Shown here: in pieces, positions 38,846 through 53,400 of the stretch
Numbering within the stretch: position 1 is the stretch's first letter
How the letters are laid out: each line of letters starts with the position of its first letter
NCBI GenBank assembly: GCA_024500155.1
Contig: CM044876.1
Location: 9,491,001 to 9,555,000, forward strand
DNA: 64,000 bases
Direction: 5' to 3'
Source: Chenopodium formosanum
Taxonomy: Eukaryota > Streptophyta > Magnoliopsida > Caryophyllales > Amaranthaceae
Program-made: the position numbers and the translations under genes
Notes under the pieces: generated by a model
The model's input: the letters and a program-made list of their open reading frames with translations, nothing else
Told to the model about the DNA's origin: nothing
The model's database searches: none

Positions 38846-39221
38846 TATTAAAACACGGAGAAAAGTAAAAGTTCTAAAAATCATTTCCTGTCTATTGCAT
38901 GATATAAATGCAGACAGCCCAATCTGTAGCAGCCTCAGTAATTAGAGCCCGACCTAAAACTCTTGGCCCATTAAGAGTGTAAGACTAACCAGTTTAGTTA
39001 TAACCAGCTGCTCAAAAAAAGGCAACAAAAAGACTAGTAGTGGCACCACCGAATAGCAACCGAGGGAAGTCGAACCTTGTAGAATCATCACATATACAGT
39101 TTATAACATGGAAGACCCTTCTAGATTAATTAGCCGTTAAACTTCATCTCTCCCCAAATTCTCTCTTCCCCTTTTCCAAATAATTCTTCTTCTAATCAAT
39201 TTCAGTACATAATTTAGTACA

Positions 39222-40076
39222 ATGGAAGAACATCATATTGCCAAGAAAAGAAAAATACAAGAAGAAATCAAGAACAATAAAAATAGTGAATTTTCAACAA
39301 GAAAGGTAAAGATGTATTGTCCAGCAGTATCAAAGGTAGCAGAAATTATGGCTTGGGAAGATCAAAGATTGGATTTTGGCACCATTGCTCGAGTTTTCGG
39401 ACTCGAACCCGAAACCTTGAAGCTTAATGGACATTTTATTAGTAGAGGTGTCGACCTTATTGCTTCCTCTGTTACATGGAAATCTTTACTTTCTTTCTTT
39501 TCTTCGAAGGGTTTGCCCACTGGTACTGATTCTTCGGGTGCTCTCGTTGTCGATGGAAAGCTCTTCAAGTCTGGTTCCAAGAGTATGTATTTATGTTTTT
39601 TCTTTGTTATAAATATTACGTATATATGACAAAATCATGTGTCGATTGGTGTTATTAAATGTTTTTTCGTGTGATAGGAAATGTACACGAGGAAGGTGTA
39701 GGAATAAGTGGAACTTGTGATGAAGAGATCGAGTCGAGGTGTAATAAGAAGTTGAAGGAGAGTCAGATGACTAAATGTGGTGATATTGGATTGAAGAGGA
39801 AAAATTGGGTGGAAAATTTAAGTCCCTTGATCAAGAGACCGAGAGTTAATGGTACAATCGTGTTAAAATCGTTACATGTCTAATAATTAGTGTGCGCGAA
39901 TTGTGTGAAATTGGTCTAATTAGTAAACTGAAGATTCAAATGCACATTCTTATGCAGGTCATGAAGAAAAAGAGTGCTGCATCAACAAGTTGCGTTGTGG
40001 CTATCAGTTGCATGACACTATGAAGAGAATGAGGGAAGATGAAGTCGTTGCATCATCTTGTAAGAGAGCGCGATGA
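39222..40076 (+). CDS. Conserved-looking plant protein of unknown function, 217 aa, three exons
   Basis: Exons 39222-39582, 39678-39851 and 39958-40076 join in phase (654 nt) with GT-AG borders. The start ATG at 39222 follows a pyrimidine-rich leader. Residues about 28-120 form a compact globular region: KMYCPAVSKVAEIMAWEDQR, LDFGTIARVFGLEPETLKLN, GHFISRGVDLIASSVTWKSL, LSFFSSKGLPTG. The rest is charged and probably disordered, with basic clusters (KKRK near residue 8, KRPR, and a KRAR C-terminus) that look like nuclear localisation signals. I do not recognise a named domain. The splice-consistent reading through three exons and the low-complexity-free core argue that it is a real gene. Confidence 0.8.
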
Positions 40077-40893
40077 ATGAAGTTTCAGTTTTGCTGTTGG
40101 AAACCCTCTTGTTTCTTTGTAAATTGATCGGAAACATACAAACGATTGTCCAGGAGTATCCTTACATTTGATGATAGCATGATGTTGTACGTCTCCATTT
40201 GTGTGTTGAAAGGAGGCGAGTACCTGTAAAAGTGCAAGCTCATTCTTTCTTGCAATGTGGTTGGGTTGGGTTGGGTTGATTTTGTACGCATACAGAGCGA
40301 GTTTTGTAGAGAAGAAACACCTGAATGTTTAAGTACAAAAGTTTTTCTCATGTGCAAGTTATAGTTGCAAAGAGGCAGCTTAATCAGTTATACCTGAAAT
40401 TTCAACTCTTGACAGTTGACAGTCATTTTGCTAACAAGGACAAAGTTAATTCTGATACTTTCTTCCTGTGAATTACTGATGTTTCAGTAATATTAGTTCA
40501 TCAAAGAACCCATGATCAATTTTATTATTATGAACATTAAACAGTAACAATTTAAATCATGAAAACGTAGAAATTGATTTCAACATCATAATACAGGCTT
40601 TGAAATCACAGTCAAAAGATATTGTTCCTTATTGAAGTATCAAGCTCACATTAATCGACCAGGGACAGGGTCTAGTGAAATAAGACGATTTACAGTTTCT
40701 AAAGTAATACATGTTTGCAGATCAATCAGGTTGGTTGGCACTTCCAAAACTACAAGTATATTTCGTTCTAAGCTAAGAGAAGGGTTGAGAAACTTGTAAT
40801 ATGAAAATACATCCCATTCCTAGCTGCAAAATTGTCTGATGTTTGAAGCCTCATGAAAAAGATATGACTACGTGTGTGTAGAATATCACCTCA
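40077..40893. other. Convergent 3' flanks, no gene seen
   Basis: Lies between the stop of the + strand unknown gene and the stop of the - strand ribosomal protein gene; it should contain both 3' UTRs. No repeats of note except a short GGTTGGGTTGGGTTG run near 40260. Confidence 0.5.
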
Positions 40894-43800
40894 TCATCGA
40901 TTGATTGGGGTGTGCATCCTCTCAACTATCCGGTTCACAGCAGCACGGGACATCACCAAAGTGTCGTGCTGCAGGATGCTATAGACATTCAAACCCTGAA
41001 AAAACAAATGGCTCATCACCAGTGTGCAGCAAGGATTTTGCATCAGCAAGCTTTTTAGTGTAGCTTAACCAAATATCAGCTAAAAAACAAAACTCCAAAT
41101 AATGCATCAACTCCGAAATTCAAGTCTCTTACCCCGAGTCCCTCCCGTTCCCAACCACAGACAAGAAATAAAATTTGAAATCCTCCAAAAAGGAGAAAAA
41201 GATATGAATTTTATTTTTGCAAAGCTAGAGAGTAGAGAGTAGTGACTTGGCATGGTTCAGTGAGAAAATTATAATTTTCCACAGTTGCCATGTTCACACA
41301 CATGCACAAAAAGGATAGAATGCTGCAACTTACAATTGTAGGCAGCACATTAACATAATGTATGTTCTGCGTAGCCAACTTCAACTTTTCATCAATAGCA
41401 CCATCATCAACCAGCAGCAACTTCTTTGAATCATCCAGTCCGTTGACCCAATTGACAATGTTTTTGGTCTTGTGAGTAGGGACCGACAAATCATCAAAAA
41501 TCACAAGCTGTACAGTACAGAACCAAACTAATCAATGCAAGTATTGACAATTAGTAGTGTAATTCACAAATTCAATCTGACCAGTAAAAAAATTATAACT
41601 CTCTAACTAGGTAAAGCGACAAGGGGGGTGGTACTTAGTCCACACAAACTCACAAATCAGCCAATGTATATTGTATATTCACAAGATGAGTAAGAAATTC
41701 TTCATAGGATATACCCTCATACTTTTCAAATAACATGAAAAGATGTTTTCTTATATCTAATTTGTGGACAATATGCCCCTAAACTTTAAATTATGCATAC
41801 CACGTGCAAAAAAAAACCCAATAATCAGCATAATTTGACACAAACTAGGAGTAATGACTTGTACCCAGTGCACAAGGCTCTAGTAGAACCTGAAATAGGT
41901 CCAGATACATGCAGCCTTGCCCTTAGTTACATAAAGAGGCTGTTTTCAGGGATCAAATTAGTGATCTGGAGGATAGATAGTGAACACTTAACCATCGCAT
42001 CAAATCACAACCTTCTCTTTCATTTCCTAACACATTTCATTTTAGGACACAATACTCCAAGTCGCAACATTACATATACTGTGTTAATTTACCACATAAC
42101 CCTCAACTTTTCATACAGGGAAAGGATAATATAAATACTAAATCCACTTAATCACATGGGTACAAAAGATCTATTTCCATCCCTCTCCTTGGTTGTCATT
42201 TCTCAATGTTACAAGTAGCCAAGTATTAAAAACAAAGGAAATGTATCATCCCAACCATTTAGACCCGGGACCCTCTTGAGGACCTACTACATACACTATT
42301 TTACAAGAAAACCTTCATGCACAGTTGCACCCTATGATCAACCATGAAACATTATGAGCTATAATTCTGCAGATAAGCCAAAGAAGTACGCTTTTTTGGA
42401 TAGATACCAAAGAAGTAGATAAGATAGAGTACTACAATTCAGATTTATACTTGTCCACCAAGAGAGATCAAGTCATCAACCACAGATCCATACTTCCATA
42501 TTACTAATAGCCTACAAAACTACTTCTTAGGTTGTAGCAGAAAGGCAACAGATCCACTTATTGAACCTGTAAAGAGATTTGGTGACTAGTAGAGTAGTAT
42601 TATTAATTAACAATAAAAGCTCATCCTTAAGACTCAAGGCACTCCAAGATTGGATATAAAATGTTGATGATCAAAAGATGGATGGATAGAAAGAAAGTCA
42701 AGATATTTATTACTAGAATATTGCAGGGTGTTTAATTCATGATCATCTATTTTTGTTGGAAGCATCTTGTGTGAGAAGCAAAGCAAAGAACCATACCTTC
42801 CCTTCTGCAGCACGTGCAGATAATGCAATCTTCAATCCCAAACGCCGAACCTTTTTGTTTAGTTTAAAAGCATGACTCCGTGGTTTAGGACCATGCATGG
42901 TAGAACCTCCTCTCATCTGTCATTTACAATACAATTTTGCAAATTATTTCATAGCTCTGAGTTAGGATAACTGTTATAAGCATTTGCATGGTCAAGTCAA
43001 AAACAAAAAAAAAAGGAGTAATGGACCAATAAGATGAATATTTTATTACATGAGGACTACGTAACGATCCCTGCCTTGCTCGACCAGTACCCTTCTGTGG
43101 ATGTGGCTTTCTCCCAGTCCCACTAACCTCACTGATTGTTTTAGTGGAATGGGTTCCCTGAAATCAACACATAACAAGCTTTAATAATATAATTAGTGTT
43201 AGAATAACATAAGAAGATCATCAATCACCTGTTGACGCTTGGCAAGCTGCCATCTCACAAGTCTATGGACAATATCTTTCCTAATTGGTACATCAAAGAC
43301 ATCCCCAGCTAATGCCACAAGTCCCTTATCTTCATAATGAAAATTTGTTACAGGGATTACCAGATCCTGGTACACTCCTACAGAAACAACACAACAAATC
43401 AGCAACAGCAGAAAGCTTTCATTTTTCTGAACTTGTCATAAGCTCGTTAAAAGTTAATAACCAATGCAAATTATTATTACAGCCGAAATTGCAAATTCCC
43501 CCACTCACAAATAATATATAAAATATGGAATAGCAACAAAATTAATGTTTAACGAGCCAAAAAATACAACCTCAAGATAACACCAAGAAGCACTTTTACA
43601 CTTTGATAACACTAATGTCTTGACATTAGATACAAATTAAAATCCATACATAGACAGATTAAAACACTTAACATAAAACATGATATAGGATACCACAATT
43701 TCACAAGAATCAAGCTACTACTATAATTTCACAGCTCGACTGCTAGTGTCGAACATAGGTACATTTCCAAGTGTCAGACAACACCATTTTATGAAAAGTT

Positions 43801-44623
43801 TGCAAATTTTAAGTCCCAAATAATATTTTAAGTGTCTAAATCCATGTCAATGTACGGGCTTTCCAAACAATTGCAAGTGTCCTACTCCTAACAGCACCAC
43901 CACATTTCTATGTTCATTTCAATATTTTGATAATCATAGTTGCTAATCTAATAAACCTTGATTAATCAAATAATTCGGTCCAATCCAAATACCTTGAGTA
44001 CGATCTGGAACGGACATAGCTTTCTTGGCCATGAGTAAATCAGATGGGATTTCATCATTACTTGAATTTGAAGTCACAGTAGTTGTTGAAAAAATTCGAC
44101 TACATGAAACACCCTGTATAACCAAATCCCACATTAATCAGCTACTGTAATACAGATCAATAAATTAAAAACTAAAGTATAATTATTGAAGTAAATATGC
44201 TCTATATTTTTAAATAAGAAACCCAGAAATCTCATCAAGCTAGCTACCAATAATTATTTAAGCAACCTGATTTTAATTAACTACATATTGTGCAAAACCT
44301 AGAATCATAAACTGAACATTATTTCCCCAAAATTTCGTCAAATTAATCATTTCCCACAAATTATACCTAATTTAACAAAAAACCCAAAACTAATTTAAAT
44401 AAATTGCGTCAAATAATGCCTTAACACTTCGCCATTTCTCTATATCATGAACTGTAATAATTTTGAGTTTAAACCCAAAAAAATGAAGATTTCTGGGAAA
44501 ATAAGAAGAATACATGAAAGAGAAGAAGAAAAGAGAGAGTAAGAGAGGACATACGAGGGAAGGATGAACATGGTTAGTGCGAAGAAGGTGGTGATGGAGG
44601 GCACCCAAGATCCTTTTCGCCAT
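40894..44623 (-). CDS. Ribosomal protein uL4, mitochondrial type, 280 aa, seven exons
   Basis: Exons in transcript order: 44555-44623, 43993-44113, 43229-43377, 43050-43157, 42797-42916, 41334-41507 and 40894-40995 (843 nt, phase-consistent). The N-terminus MAKRILGALHHHLLRTNHVH followed by a Ser/Thr/Arg-rich stretch is typical of an organelle transit peptide. The mature part has the bacterial L4 hallmarks: VPIRKDIVHRLVRWQLAKRQ, SGTGRKPHPQKGTGRARQGS (the rRNA-binding loop), MRGGSTMHGPKPRSHAFKLN, KVRRLGLKIALSARAAEGKL, and the C-terminal NIHYVNVLPTIGLNVYSILQ. uL4 binds 23S-type rRNA early in large-subunit assembly and lines the exit tunnel. A nuclear gene with seven exons and this presequence fits the mitochondrial ribosome; a plastid destination is less likely because of the family subtype. 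Confidence 0.9.
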
Positions 44624-46154
44624 TAAAACACTTTGAAAGAGAGCTGCTAAGCTTGAAACTGAGGTTTTGCGGGTTTAAGACTCTGTTTTTGTATTTCTGT
44701 GTTTGGGCTTTTAGTCAAAGTCAAGGCCCATGTTAATTTCTGTCATTTGGGTTAATACTCTATAACATACAATAAAACGATAAATATGAAAATTCTACTT
44801 CGTCGTATTGGTTCGCTTGATAAGGTTCTTGTCTTAGATCATAAATATAGTCGATTCATTGAAGTAGTGATGAAGTAATTTGATAAAATGTACTACCTCC
44901 GTTACATATTAGTTGCAACTTTGGGCAATATTTGTGAGAGATAAAATATTTCAAAGTTGCAACTAATATGTAACGGAGGTAGTACATATAGATTAGAGTT
45001 CTTCATCTTCTTTTGATTCGATATACTATTTTACTTTCTCCGGGGACCAAGTTCACAATTGTTCTGAATTCATTGTGATCTTACATGACCTCATCGATAT
45101 TACTAGCAAACCTAATAAGGAAACTTAGGTTTTAATCTCTTAAGTCCTGTAATCTATGTAAATTGCACAATTATAAGTACTACGTATGTTATTAAATCAA
45201 TGAAAGAAAATCAGTGACAGATTCTGATTAAGCATATGTAAAACTCAATTAAGCTAGTTAAATCACCTGTGGCTGTAACAATCAATTTGATGATATGAAA
45301 TTAACCTGTCATGAATTTTGCGTTCAAAACCAAAATTAATACGAAGTATTAATCTTTAGCAGTAAAAGTAATGTCTTGCATACATAGAAGATAGAACATA
45401 GAAACAAAAAGCTCCTAAAATCATAGCAGTTGCCCTGTGTACATCTACAGAATGTTGCAGCAGAATTATCAAAGCACAGGTTGCAACTATTGATGAGAAT
45501 ATTGGCAGTTTTTGGTATAAACACGATCAAATTGAAGAATGTACATCTCAAAATTTTTATAATCATAGATGGGATACAAGGTAACGCTGCATCAAACAAT
45601 GGCTAAAAAGTTTGAGAATAGTTCTTCAAATTCATGAAGACTCTAAACGCTGAAACTATATTAAAGAAAAAACCAGAAAATTTTCAAAGAAAATTTGTTT
45701 CAACAGTTCAAATAAAGATTATGATACACTAGTGTACAACGATAAAAATTACTCCTAATTCTTCCAACATGTACAGGGCAATTGCCACCAATATCATATT
45801 TGTTTTCAAAGAGGCAGGCCAGCCAAGAAGCCCTCTAGACGTTGCCCATTTCGAAAAATACCAGTCCTCTGATATATTCATGACTTGAGATAGCAGTTCA
45901 CTCACCAATAGCTTTTCCCAAAGATCTCCAAATGAAGTTACAAGTCAAAAAGGACAAAGGCAACATAATCCAGCAAAGCTGTCAAAGAGATTCCATGGCG
46001 TAGTACGAAATGCTCACACAGAAAGCACATCACGAAATGCTATCCTGAGCTGCAAATTATATTGAAAATATTAGTCGTATAAGAAAAAAAACACACATAA
46101 TACCATTTAGAAGGGCAAGAGAACAAACCTCAAAAGCATATATTCAGTGTGGAT
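44624..46154. other. Intergenic interval with a small Stowaway element
   Basis: Holds the 5' UTR and promoter of the uL4 gene (right of 44623) and the 3' UTR of the CDP-DAG synthase gene (left of 46155). Apart from the MITE at 44893-44983, no structure is evident. Confidence 0.5.
44893..44983. mobile_element. Stowaway MITE, 91 bp, near-perfect palindrome
   Basis: CTACCTCCGTTACATATTAG and the following TTGCAACTTTG recur inverted at the right end, leaving a loop of about 30 bp (GGCAATATTTGTGAGAGATAAAATAT). TA flanks both sides (44891-44892, 44984-44985). It resembles the half element at 37005 in its TTTGTGAGA.ATAAAATAT core. Confidence 0.92.
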
Positions 46155-46675
46155 CTAAGATTGTCCAATACTTTTCTGTTGCAAGATTTCTCCAATCTTC
46201 CGATATAAATTTAGCTGCTCCTCAAAGGTAAGGTTCATCAAAATCTACCAAAAAAATGATATTAGTATGAAGGCTTCATATGTTCCCATATAACAATAGC
46301 AATAATAAATCATTCTTCCCTGTCAAAAAAGAAATTTTAAATGGAAACTGAAATCCAAAATCGGAAGTATCTGAACAGAGGAAAAAACTACCTGGTCCAA
46401 GATAGTATCAACTGATAAGCTTTGTGACTTCACGAAGGACTGATGGTAGATGTATGCAAAGACGGCCATTACCATCTGGGATAGAAAAATATCGTGCTTA
46501 AAAAATGAGAACACTTTAACAGCTCAGGATGATAAATATTACCACTGCATTGCACTAGATGCACAAATGAAGGCAATGTATGTTCCACTACACATTCTTG
46601 ATTTCTTGCATAGGAGTTATAGGACACTCAAAAGCATGACATATTCACTTGATTGAGTTAATAAACCATCCGTTT

Positions 46676-46721
<46 letters not shown>

Positions 46722-49700
46722 GCTATGCTCTGACTTTTGAACTATTTATATACTAATTTTGACCTTGCTTGTATTAAAAGAAATATACCACATGTGAAGA
46801 TGAAAATACAGACAGCATTATCCAAAAAAAAAAATGAACAGATTGTGCTTAAAAAACAAACAAATTTAACAGCTCAAGTTGATAAATACTTTGAATTACC
46901 ACTACAGTTACATATCCTTGCATGACACTGGATACACTTCATATACAATTACCAAAGGAACATAATTCCACCCATGAAATAACTTTCAGGAAGTGGCGAC
47001 TTATAGTTAAACACTTTAACAAATAAACTTCACCAGATAGCTTTCCATAAACATAATTCTACCCATAAAACTTGACATATATTGGTTCAAAGTTTGTAAT
47101 GCAGGGAAAAACAATCGAGTATTTTTCACAATCAGTACTCACATATCATAATGTTAATTAGATAAAAAAAAACTATAACACTCACAAATATATTTTGCAG
47201 TAAATGCAGCATACCTGACAATCCATTCTGTCGGTTATTCCACCATGTCCAGGGATGCTATCACCAAAGTCCTGTGACAACCAGAACGGAAATAATTTAT
47301 GATCACACTGTGGAACTTTACTAACTGTGCATAGAGTCAAAGAATTGCAAGAACCTTGATCTTGAAGGCTCTTTTAAACCCACTAGCAAAAAATCCTCCA
47401 AAAGGCGCTATGATTGATGAGAATAGGCCTAGACATAAAGCATGCCATTGAACAGGCATGACAGGAATTTCCTTCCAAGGGAGCTGCAAATAATGCAATA
47501 TTCATGAACAGTGAATCAAACATAAACATTAATACAATATTTTATTGCATTATCTAAATTAAGTAGCTAGGAATAAGTTTTATCAATTAGACACTGCAAT
47601 CTCCCCCCCCCCCCCCCCCTCCCTCTCCCCTTTCCCCCAACAAAAAGAAAATAATAAAGATAGTCTACAAATCTAAATCAAGCAAGGACAATGTTTGCGT
47701 CAATGGAGACATGGAGCAAGTGTTGAGATCTACAACACTTTTTCTAAAAGATGCCCACATATTGTCCCAGAATCAGGAATATAATTTTTTAACTTGTTTA
47801 AGCTTTTCTAAACAACAACTTAAATAAGTATTTAAGCTTATATCCATCATCACTACCAATCTCAACTGTCCAGAAAGAGCTTTGTCAGAAGATTGGAAAC
47901 TTGTTTAGCAATTATCAAACAAGAACTTCAGGTATATCATGCAGGATATTCAGATGTGATTTCATGGACATCAAAGAGTTTCTAATAACTCAAATCAGCA
48001 GTCAAGTATACACGGTTCCGCATTCAAGGAAAAATCACTTCTTAAACCAAGTAGATCTAAATTTCACTGAGCTACATTGGTTAAAGCAAAGCAGCATATT
48101 AATCTAAAGATTTACCAAGAATGTCAACTCAGAATGAAAATTTAAGCACAGCAAACTCATCCGATACACACACACATAGTGGAAACATCATTGTGTCCTC
48201 TGAAACTCCGTCAATTCATTCAACATAGAACTTTTCAAATGATTATCAAATTCTTGATTTAACTAATAACACAAGAGAAAAGTTAGCATTTTAACATATG
48301 TGATAGGTGGAATTTTTAGAACCCAGCTGATTCTACATAAAGATACTGAGTATAGAAGTTAAGAACCTAGTCAGCCCAATTTATTTTATAGTTTGATAAG
48401 GTATATACTATATAGTCATTTGTTTCAATAACACTTGCTGATTTTTCCCCAATCTTGGCACATGAATCTCTTTATTAACCACTTGATTATGAGATTCAAA
48501 CATTAAGGCTGTTCACTATTCTTAACCCCTTTACAAACAAAGTAATCGGAGAATCAGAGGGATTAGCTCAACATGGAACCTTGGTTTAATCAAAGCTTGC
48601 CAGGCAATACCTTACAAAGTGTTCCTGATGAAGTGTTGGTTAAATAATCACCAGTTAGGCAAATAATGCTTAATAATTGACAACTCCATTGCACATGCAA
48701 CAGCCTGTTATAGCAATAAGTCATGTAAAACTAACTTTTAATACAACAAACACCAATCCCCAGAAATCTGCTCCTCTCCTTTAAAAAATGCAATATAACA
48801 TGGTTTTCAGAGACAAAACTGCCATGTAATCATAATGAATAGCTCGTTAATAGGCAGCACCAGGATATAATCAGACAACCTGACATCAATGCTCTTGCCC
48901 TTAAATTACAAGTCATGCCATAAGAAAAATAGAATGTATACATGATTAAAAGTTCTGATATAGTAAATAGCTCACTAGATAGCAATGAGATGTAATTAAT
49001 AAAAAAAACCCTAACATCTAAAGTAACTCGTTTCTCTTTTGTCTTGACACTTGTATCAATAGGCCCAATGCCAATGTTCCACGCCCCCTCGACTGGGACA
49101 AATCTATGATTATTTGGATGTCTAACATGACCTAAACTCTAGGCAATTGAGTGTTATAACATTGCTACCTCACCGCCCTCTTCCACTCTTGCTTTCTACC
49201 ATCAGTTATTTTTGAAAAATCAATTTACAAAGCTAATATTTTAGTCGAAGGGTTCTTTCATCAATACTCTCTACAATGCACCTATTGCACACTGAAATAT
49301 AACAGGTCACTCGCATTCTAGCTCTCTTCATGGTTCTTAAGAGTTTGCAGAAAAAAGTGTCAATTACTTCTAGGCTTTATGTACAGCATAATTTGCAGTG
49401 CATAGAATTTCTAATGGTATTAGAGAGTTATTACAGATGGCACAGGAAGACCAATTGTGTGCAAGAAATCCAAAGCAGCCAACTCTCAATGTCAAGATTG
49501 AACTCAAGTTGTAGGGATGACATGTAACTCAAGAGATACTGCTAGCCAAGCATGATAGAGATAAGACAGTCGTGGACACGAGAGAGAGATCTCAAATCTT
49601 TCTGGTGTAATATATGTGATCAGCATGCAGCAGTAAGACCAAATTAGCATGAGAAGCTGCCATGGTGACATCGAAACCACCTTTAACCAATGTATAAAAA

Positions 49701-50451
49701 AGCTAAGGCACACTAAAGCAATAAAGGCCCTGCTGATCCTATTCCTCTTGCGCACAGTATAAACAATTAGAAAAAGTCATTGAAGTGGTGAGCTTCTCTG
49801 CCTCACAAAAAAGTGCTCTACACTAATTGCCTGGCAGCCTAGCGCCTAGTGTGTCCAAGGTGCGATTTCTTATACACTGCCTTTTACAATTAGGATAACC
49901 AAAGAGTAATAAACAAAAACATAAAAGCTATTTAAAGTATAAAAAATTCTGAAGCTTAGCACAGAAAATCAGTATAAAAATCTCACCCAATTTGCAATCA
50001 ATCCTGGCAAGTGGTAATACTCTGGCTTGAACAGTGGTCCAGGATCACAGTGGAGCCAGCCAGTAGATAAATCCTTATAAAAATACCAAAGACAACCAAA
50101 ACAATTAGTCAGGGCATAATTTTAAATTTCAAGAAAAAAAAAAATCCGTACAAAACAAGAGAAAGATATACCTCTCTTGGACATGTTAACCACTCAAACC
50201 GACCCATGACATTTGCAAGCTGCAATAAAGTGGTCGGAATTAGTTTGTGAGACATTACTACATGGGTAAGTAATGTTATTATGAGGTAATAATTGAGGAT
50301 TATTGAAACTATTGTAATGCCCTTCACTAACATACCATAAATGCAAAAGAATTGAAAACATCAGAATCTCCACAAAGGAGATCCAACTTTATGCCAGCAG
50401 GGTAGTCTTATGCTTTTAAATGGATACAGTGCTTGCAGCATATAATCAAGC

Positions 50452-50489
<38 letters not shown>

Positions 50490-53400
50490 AGAAGAAGAAG
50501 AAGAAAGAACCATGTAAAAAGTTTTCTTGAGTCAGCTATCATGTTAAAAGTGATTACAAAAGCAGATGTTAAACTTAATCCAAAAGGTCAAAAAAGTAAA
50601 ACGCATGTGGAAATTTGAAGTGGAGTACGCACCAAAAATGCAGAAATGATGGTCGTAACGGAAGCCCCAATAAAACCTTCCCAAGTTTTCTTGGGAGAAA
50701 GCTTAATCAAAGGAGTTCTCCCGAAGAAAAACCCAAATAGATAAGCAGCAATGTCATTTATGACTATAAGTGAGGCAGGAAGAAGGAACCTGCAATCATA
50801 TCAAACTGAGTTATTATCCCCCATGAATAGAAAGAAAGAGAAAGAAAGCTAGTATGTAGCAGCGAATAAGTATGAAAGATGACATTTTTGTCATGGAAGC
50901 AATCAAAAAAGCACTATGAACAAAAGCCTTTACTAGATAATCTTATTTCCACATCAAATTCTTACAAAGAAGAAAAAAGCATATGAAATAGTAATAGAAT
51001 ATCATAATGTATAGCACCCAAAAAAATACTAAAATTTGTATATAGCATATAAATGAGCCAAAGGAACCACACTATTGCTATCTCAACATCAAATTCAGCA
51101 AATCCCATACTCTATATGTAGATTACTAAAGACAGCGTGACGGCGTGAATAAGCTAAACATGCCCTGAATATGTCCCAAAAATATTTATTGACAATATAC
51201 ATCTAGTACCATTGCATCATAGCCGCACAATGTAGATATTGAATTCTTTTAAACATACAAGATTATACAACCAGCCAGCCAGGTTTGGTAAAGCAAAAGT
51301 TCAAAATTCCTTTTGCAAAATTACAAGCACTTGTGGTACAAGAAAAAAGCTGGGACCTCTAGGTTCATAAGATGTATATCAAGAAACTTGTATTTGAGAT
51401 AGTGAGGTTTCAAATCTCAGTCTCTAAATTCTAAGATTGCTGACACTTTACATTTGATTGTTTAGATTGACAAGAAGATAGAGGATATCGGCACCGATTT
51501 ATTAGTAATGGTGATTTACAATTTCAGGATATCGTGTTCTAAAGAATGGAATGTGTGCCACTCTTCAGTACATATACAGATATATAAATTTATTGTGAAG
51601 CTTAATGTTTTGGCAATGTGATCAGTCATGCCTCTTACTATGAAAAAACAATAATAGTATAGTACCATTCTGTTAGCCTAAAGTTTAAAAAAGTGTTCCT
51701 TCTATCCCCATATAGAAGCCCCATTCACCCAAAACTCTTGTCCTTTATAAAAGTCTCATTTCACCTTTCAATTTCAATCAACCAAACCCCGCTATCTTCC
51801 TTTCATTCACTTTAAATCAACTGAACTCCACTATCTTGTTTTTTTTTTATATCTACCTATAATCAAACAAACCCCACAATTTCTAATTTTATTTACCTTC
51901 CTAAAACTTGTGCAAAACCCAAATGGGAATTATAATTGAGGGTTGAGGGAGAAAAATTTCTGAGTGACATGACAAGTAATTGGAATCTTCTAAAATTTTT
52001 GAGGACATGTATCAAAGCAGTTATTCAAAAAACTTTTGTGCAAGCCTCTTTTACAGGTAATTCTATAAATTATATACTCAAATTCTATCCACCTTCAATG
52101 GGGGCAAGTATCATTATTCTATGTTATTAGGCTTACAATAGACTACTTTGACTTATTAACAAGTCTGCAGCTCTTCATTGTGAAGTAGCATATAATTGGC
52201 GCATTTTGGATTTTTGGATCATGGGTCAACTGAAAAAAGGCCTGGTTATAAATTGATATATATGATACTTTCATTTGTCAATTGTCGGTGACTCGGTGTC
52301 ATACAACGTGGAAATGGATTAGAGCACGTGTTCAAAAGGATAGGAGTGCTTTCCATTAAGTTCATCATGTATTAAAGCTTTAGTTAATGGTTCTAGCTAA
52401 TCCCCCATGGAAAATATATATCATCTGGTTCCTTCACCATCTAAACTCCTCTTAAGGCACCTAAAGTTATAAGATAAAGTCACTAAACCAAAAGGACGGA
52501 ACAATTCATCTTTAAACTTTTGATTAACAAAAAAGGAAAAGTACATATGATGATTTAAGCAAGGATCTCATAACCATAGGCAAAATTCATACTAGACTGG
52601 GATATTATATTAGCAAGTATGAAATTTTGCATTGTATTTCAAGTTCTCTTACCAAAACATTCCTTCAAAGATGTTGGCCACAGTAAATGATGATTGTGTG
52701 AACACCACAATAAGTATCATGTGCGTCCATGCAAACTGGCCAAATTGATACTTGTACATCTTCTTCTTCAGAGAGAGAATAAACCACACAAAACCTGAAG
52801 TCAATTGCAACATAACTTCAGATAAGGGTACATATCAAATAGAGAGGTGAAAAAGTAGACTAAAGGTAAATTTTCAGGAAGCACCATATGATATAATTTT
52901 ACAATTATTACATATTGTGCCTAAAACAATTATTTTGATGACCATTTAAAAATTGCTAATTATGTATCCCAATACAGTGAACCACGAGCTAACAAGAAAA
53001 CCAGAATTTTTTTTTTTTTTTTCAAAGTTAATCGAGTATAATTAAAAGTCCTATACAGTTTTCAGGTTTGTTTTTTCGGTTATGCTTTATGCAAGAATAA
53101 CCTACTTCTAGACAATAAACAGTAACAAACCAGGATCAATTACATGAATGCAATCAAGCTCAAGCTCAGAAAATTAGAATAGGCTTGTAAATCATAAGAA
53201 GACTGCAAACTACGGTAATAGACATCTATGTTATATAGACTCTTCATTGCACCTCCCCCCGTGTCATATCCTCAACCAACAAAACAGTCAGGTCAAAACT
53301 TGGACACTAACACAGATCCAACAAGAATATCCTTGTCTGGGTAACATAAGGAATAGTACTCATTGATTAGAAATATCAACGTAGAAGAAAAACATGTCTC

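Noticed and set aside
49504..49755. 83-codon minus-strand frame duplicated at 60926-61177
   Set aside because: It is duplicated only because the whole segment is; it lies in an intron and has no known domain.
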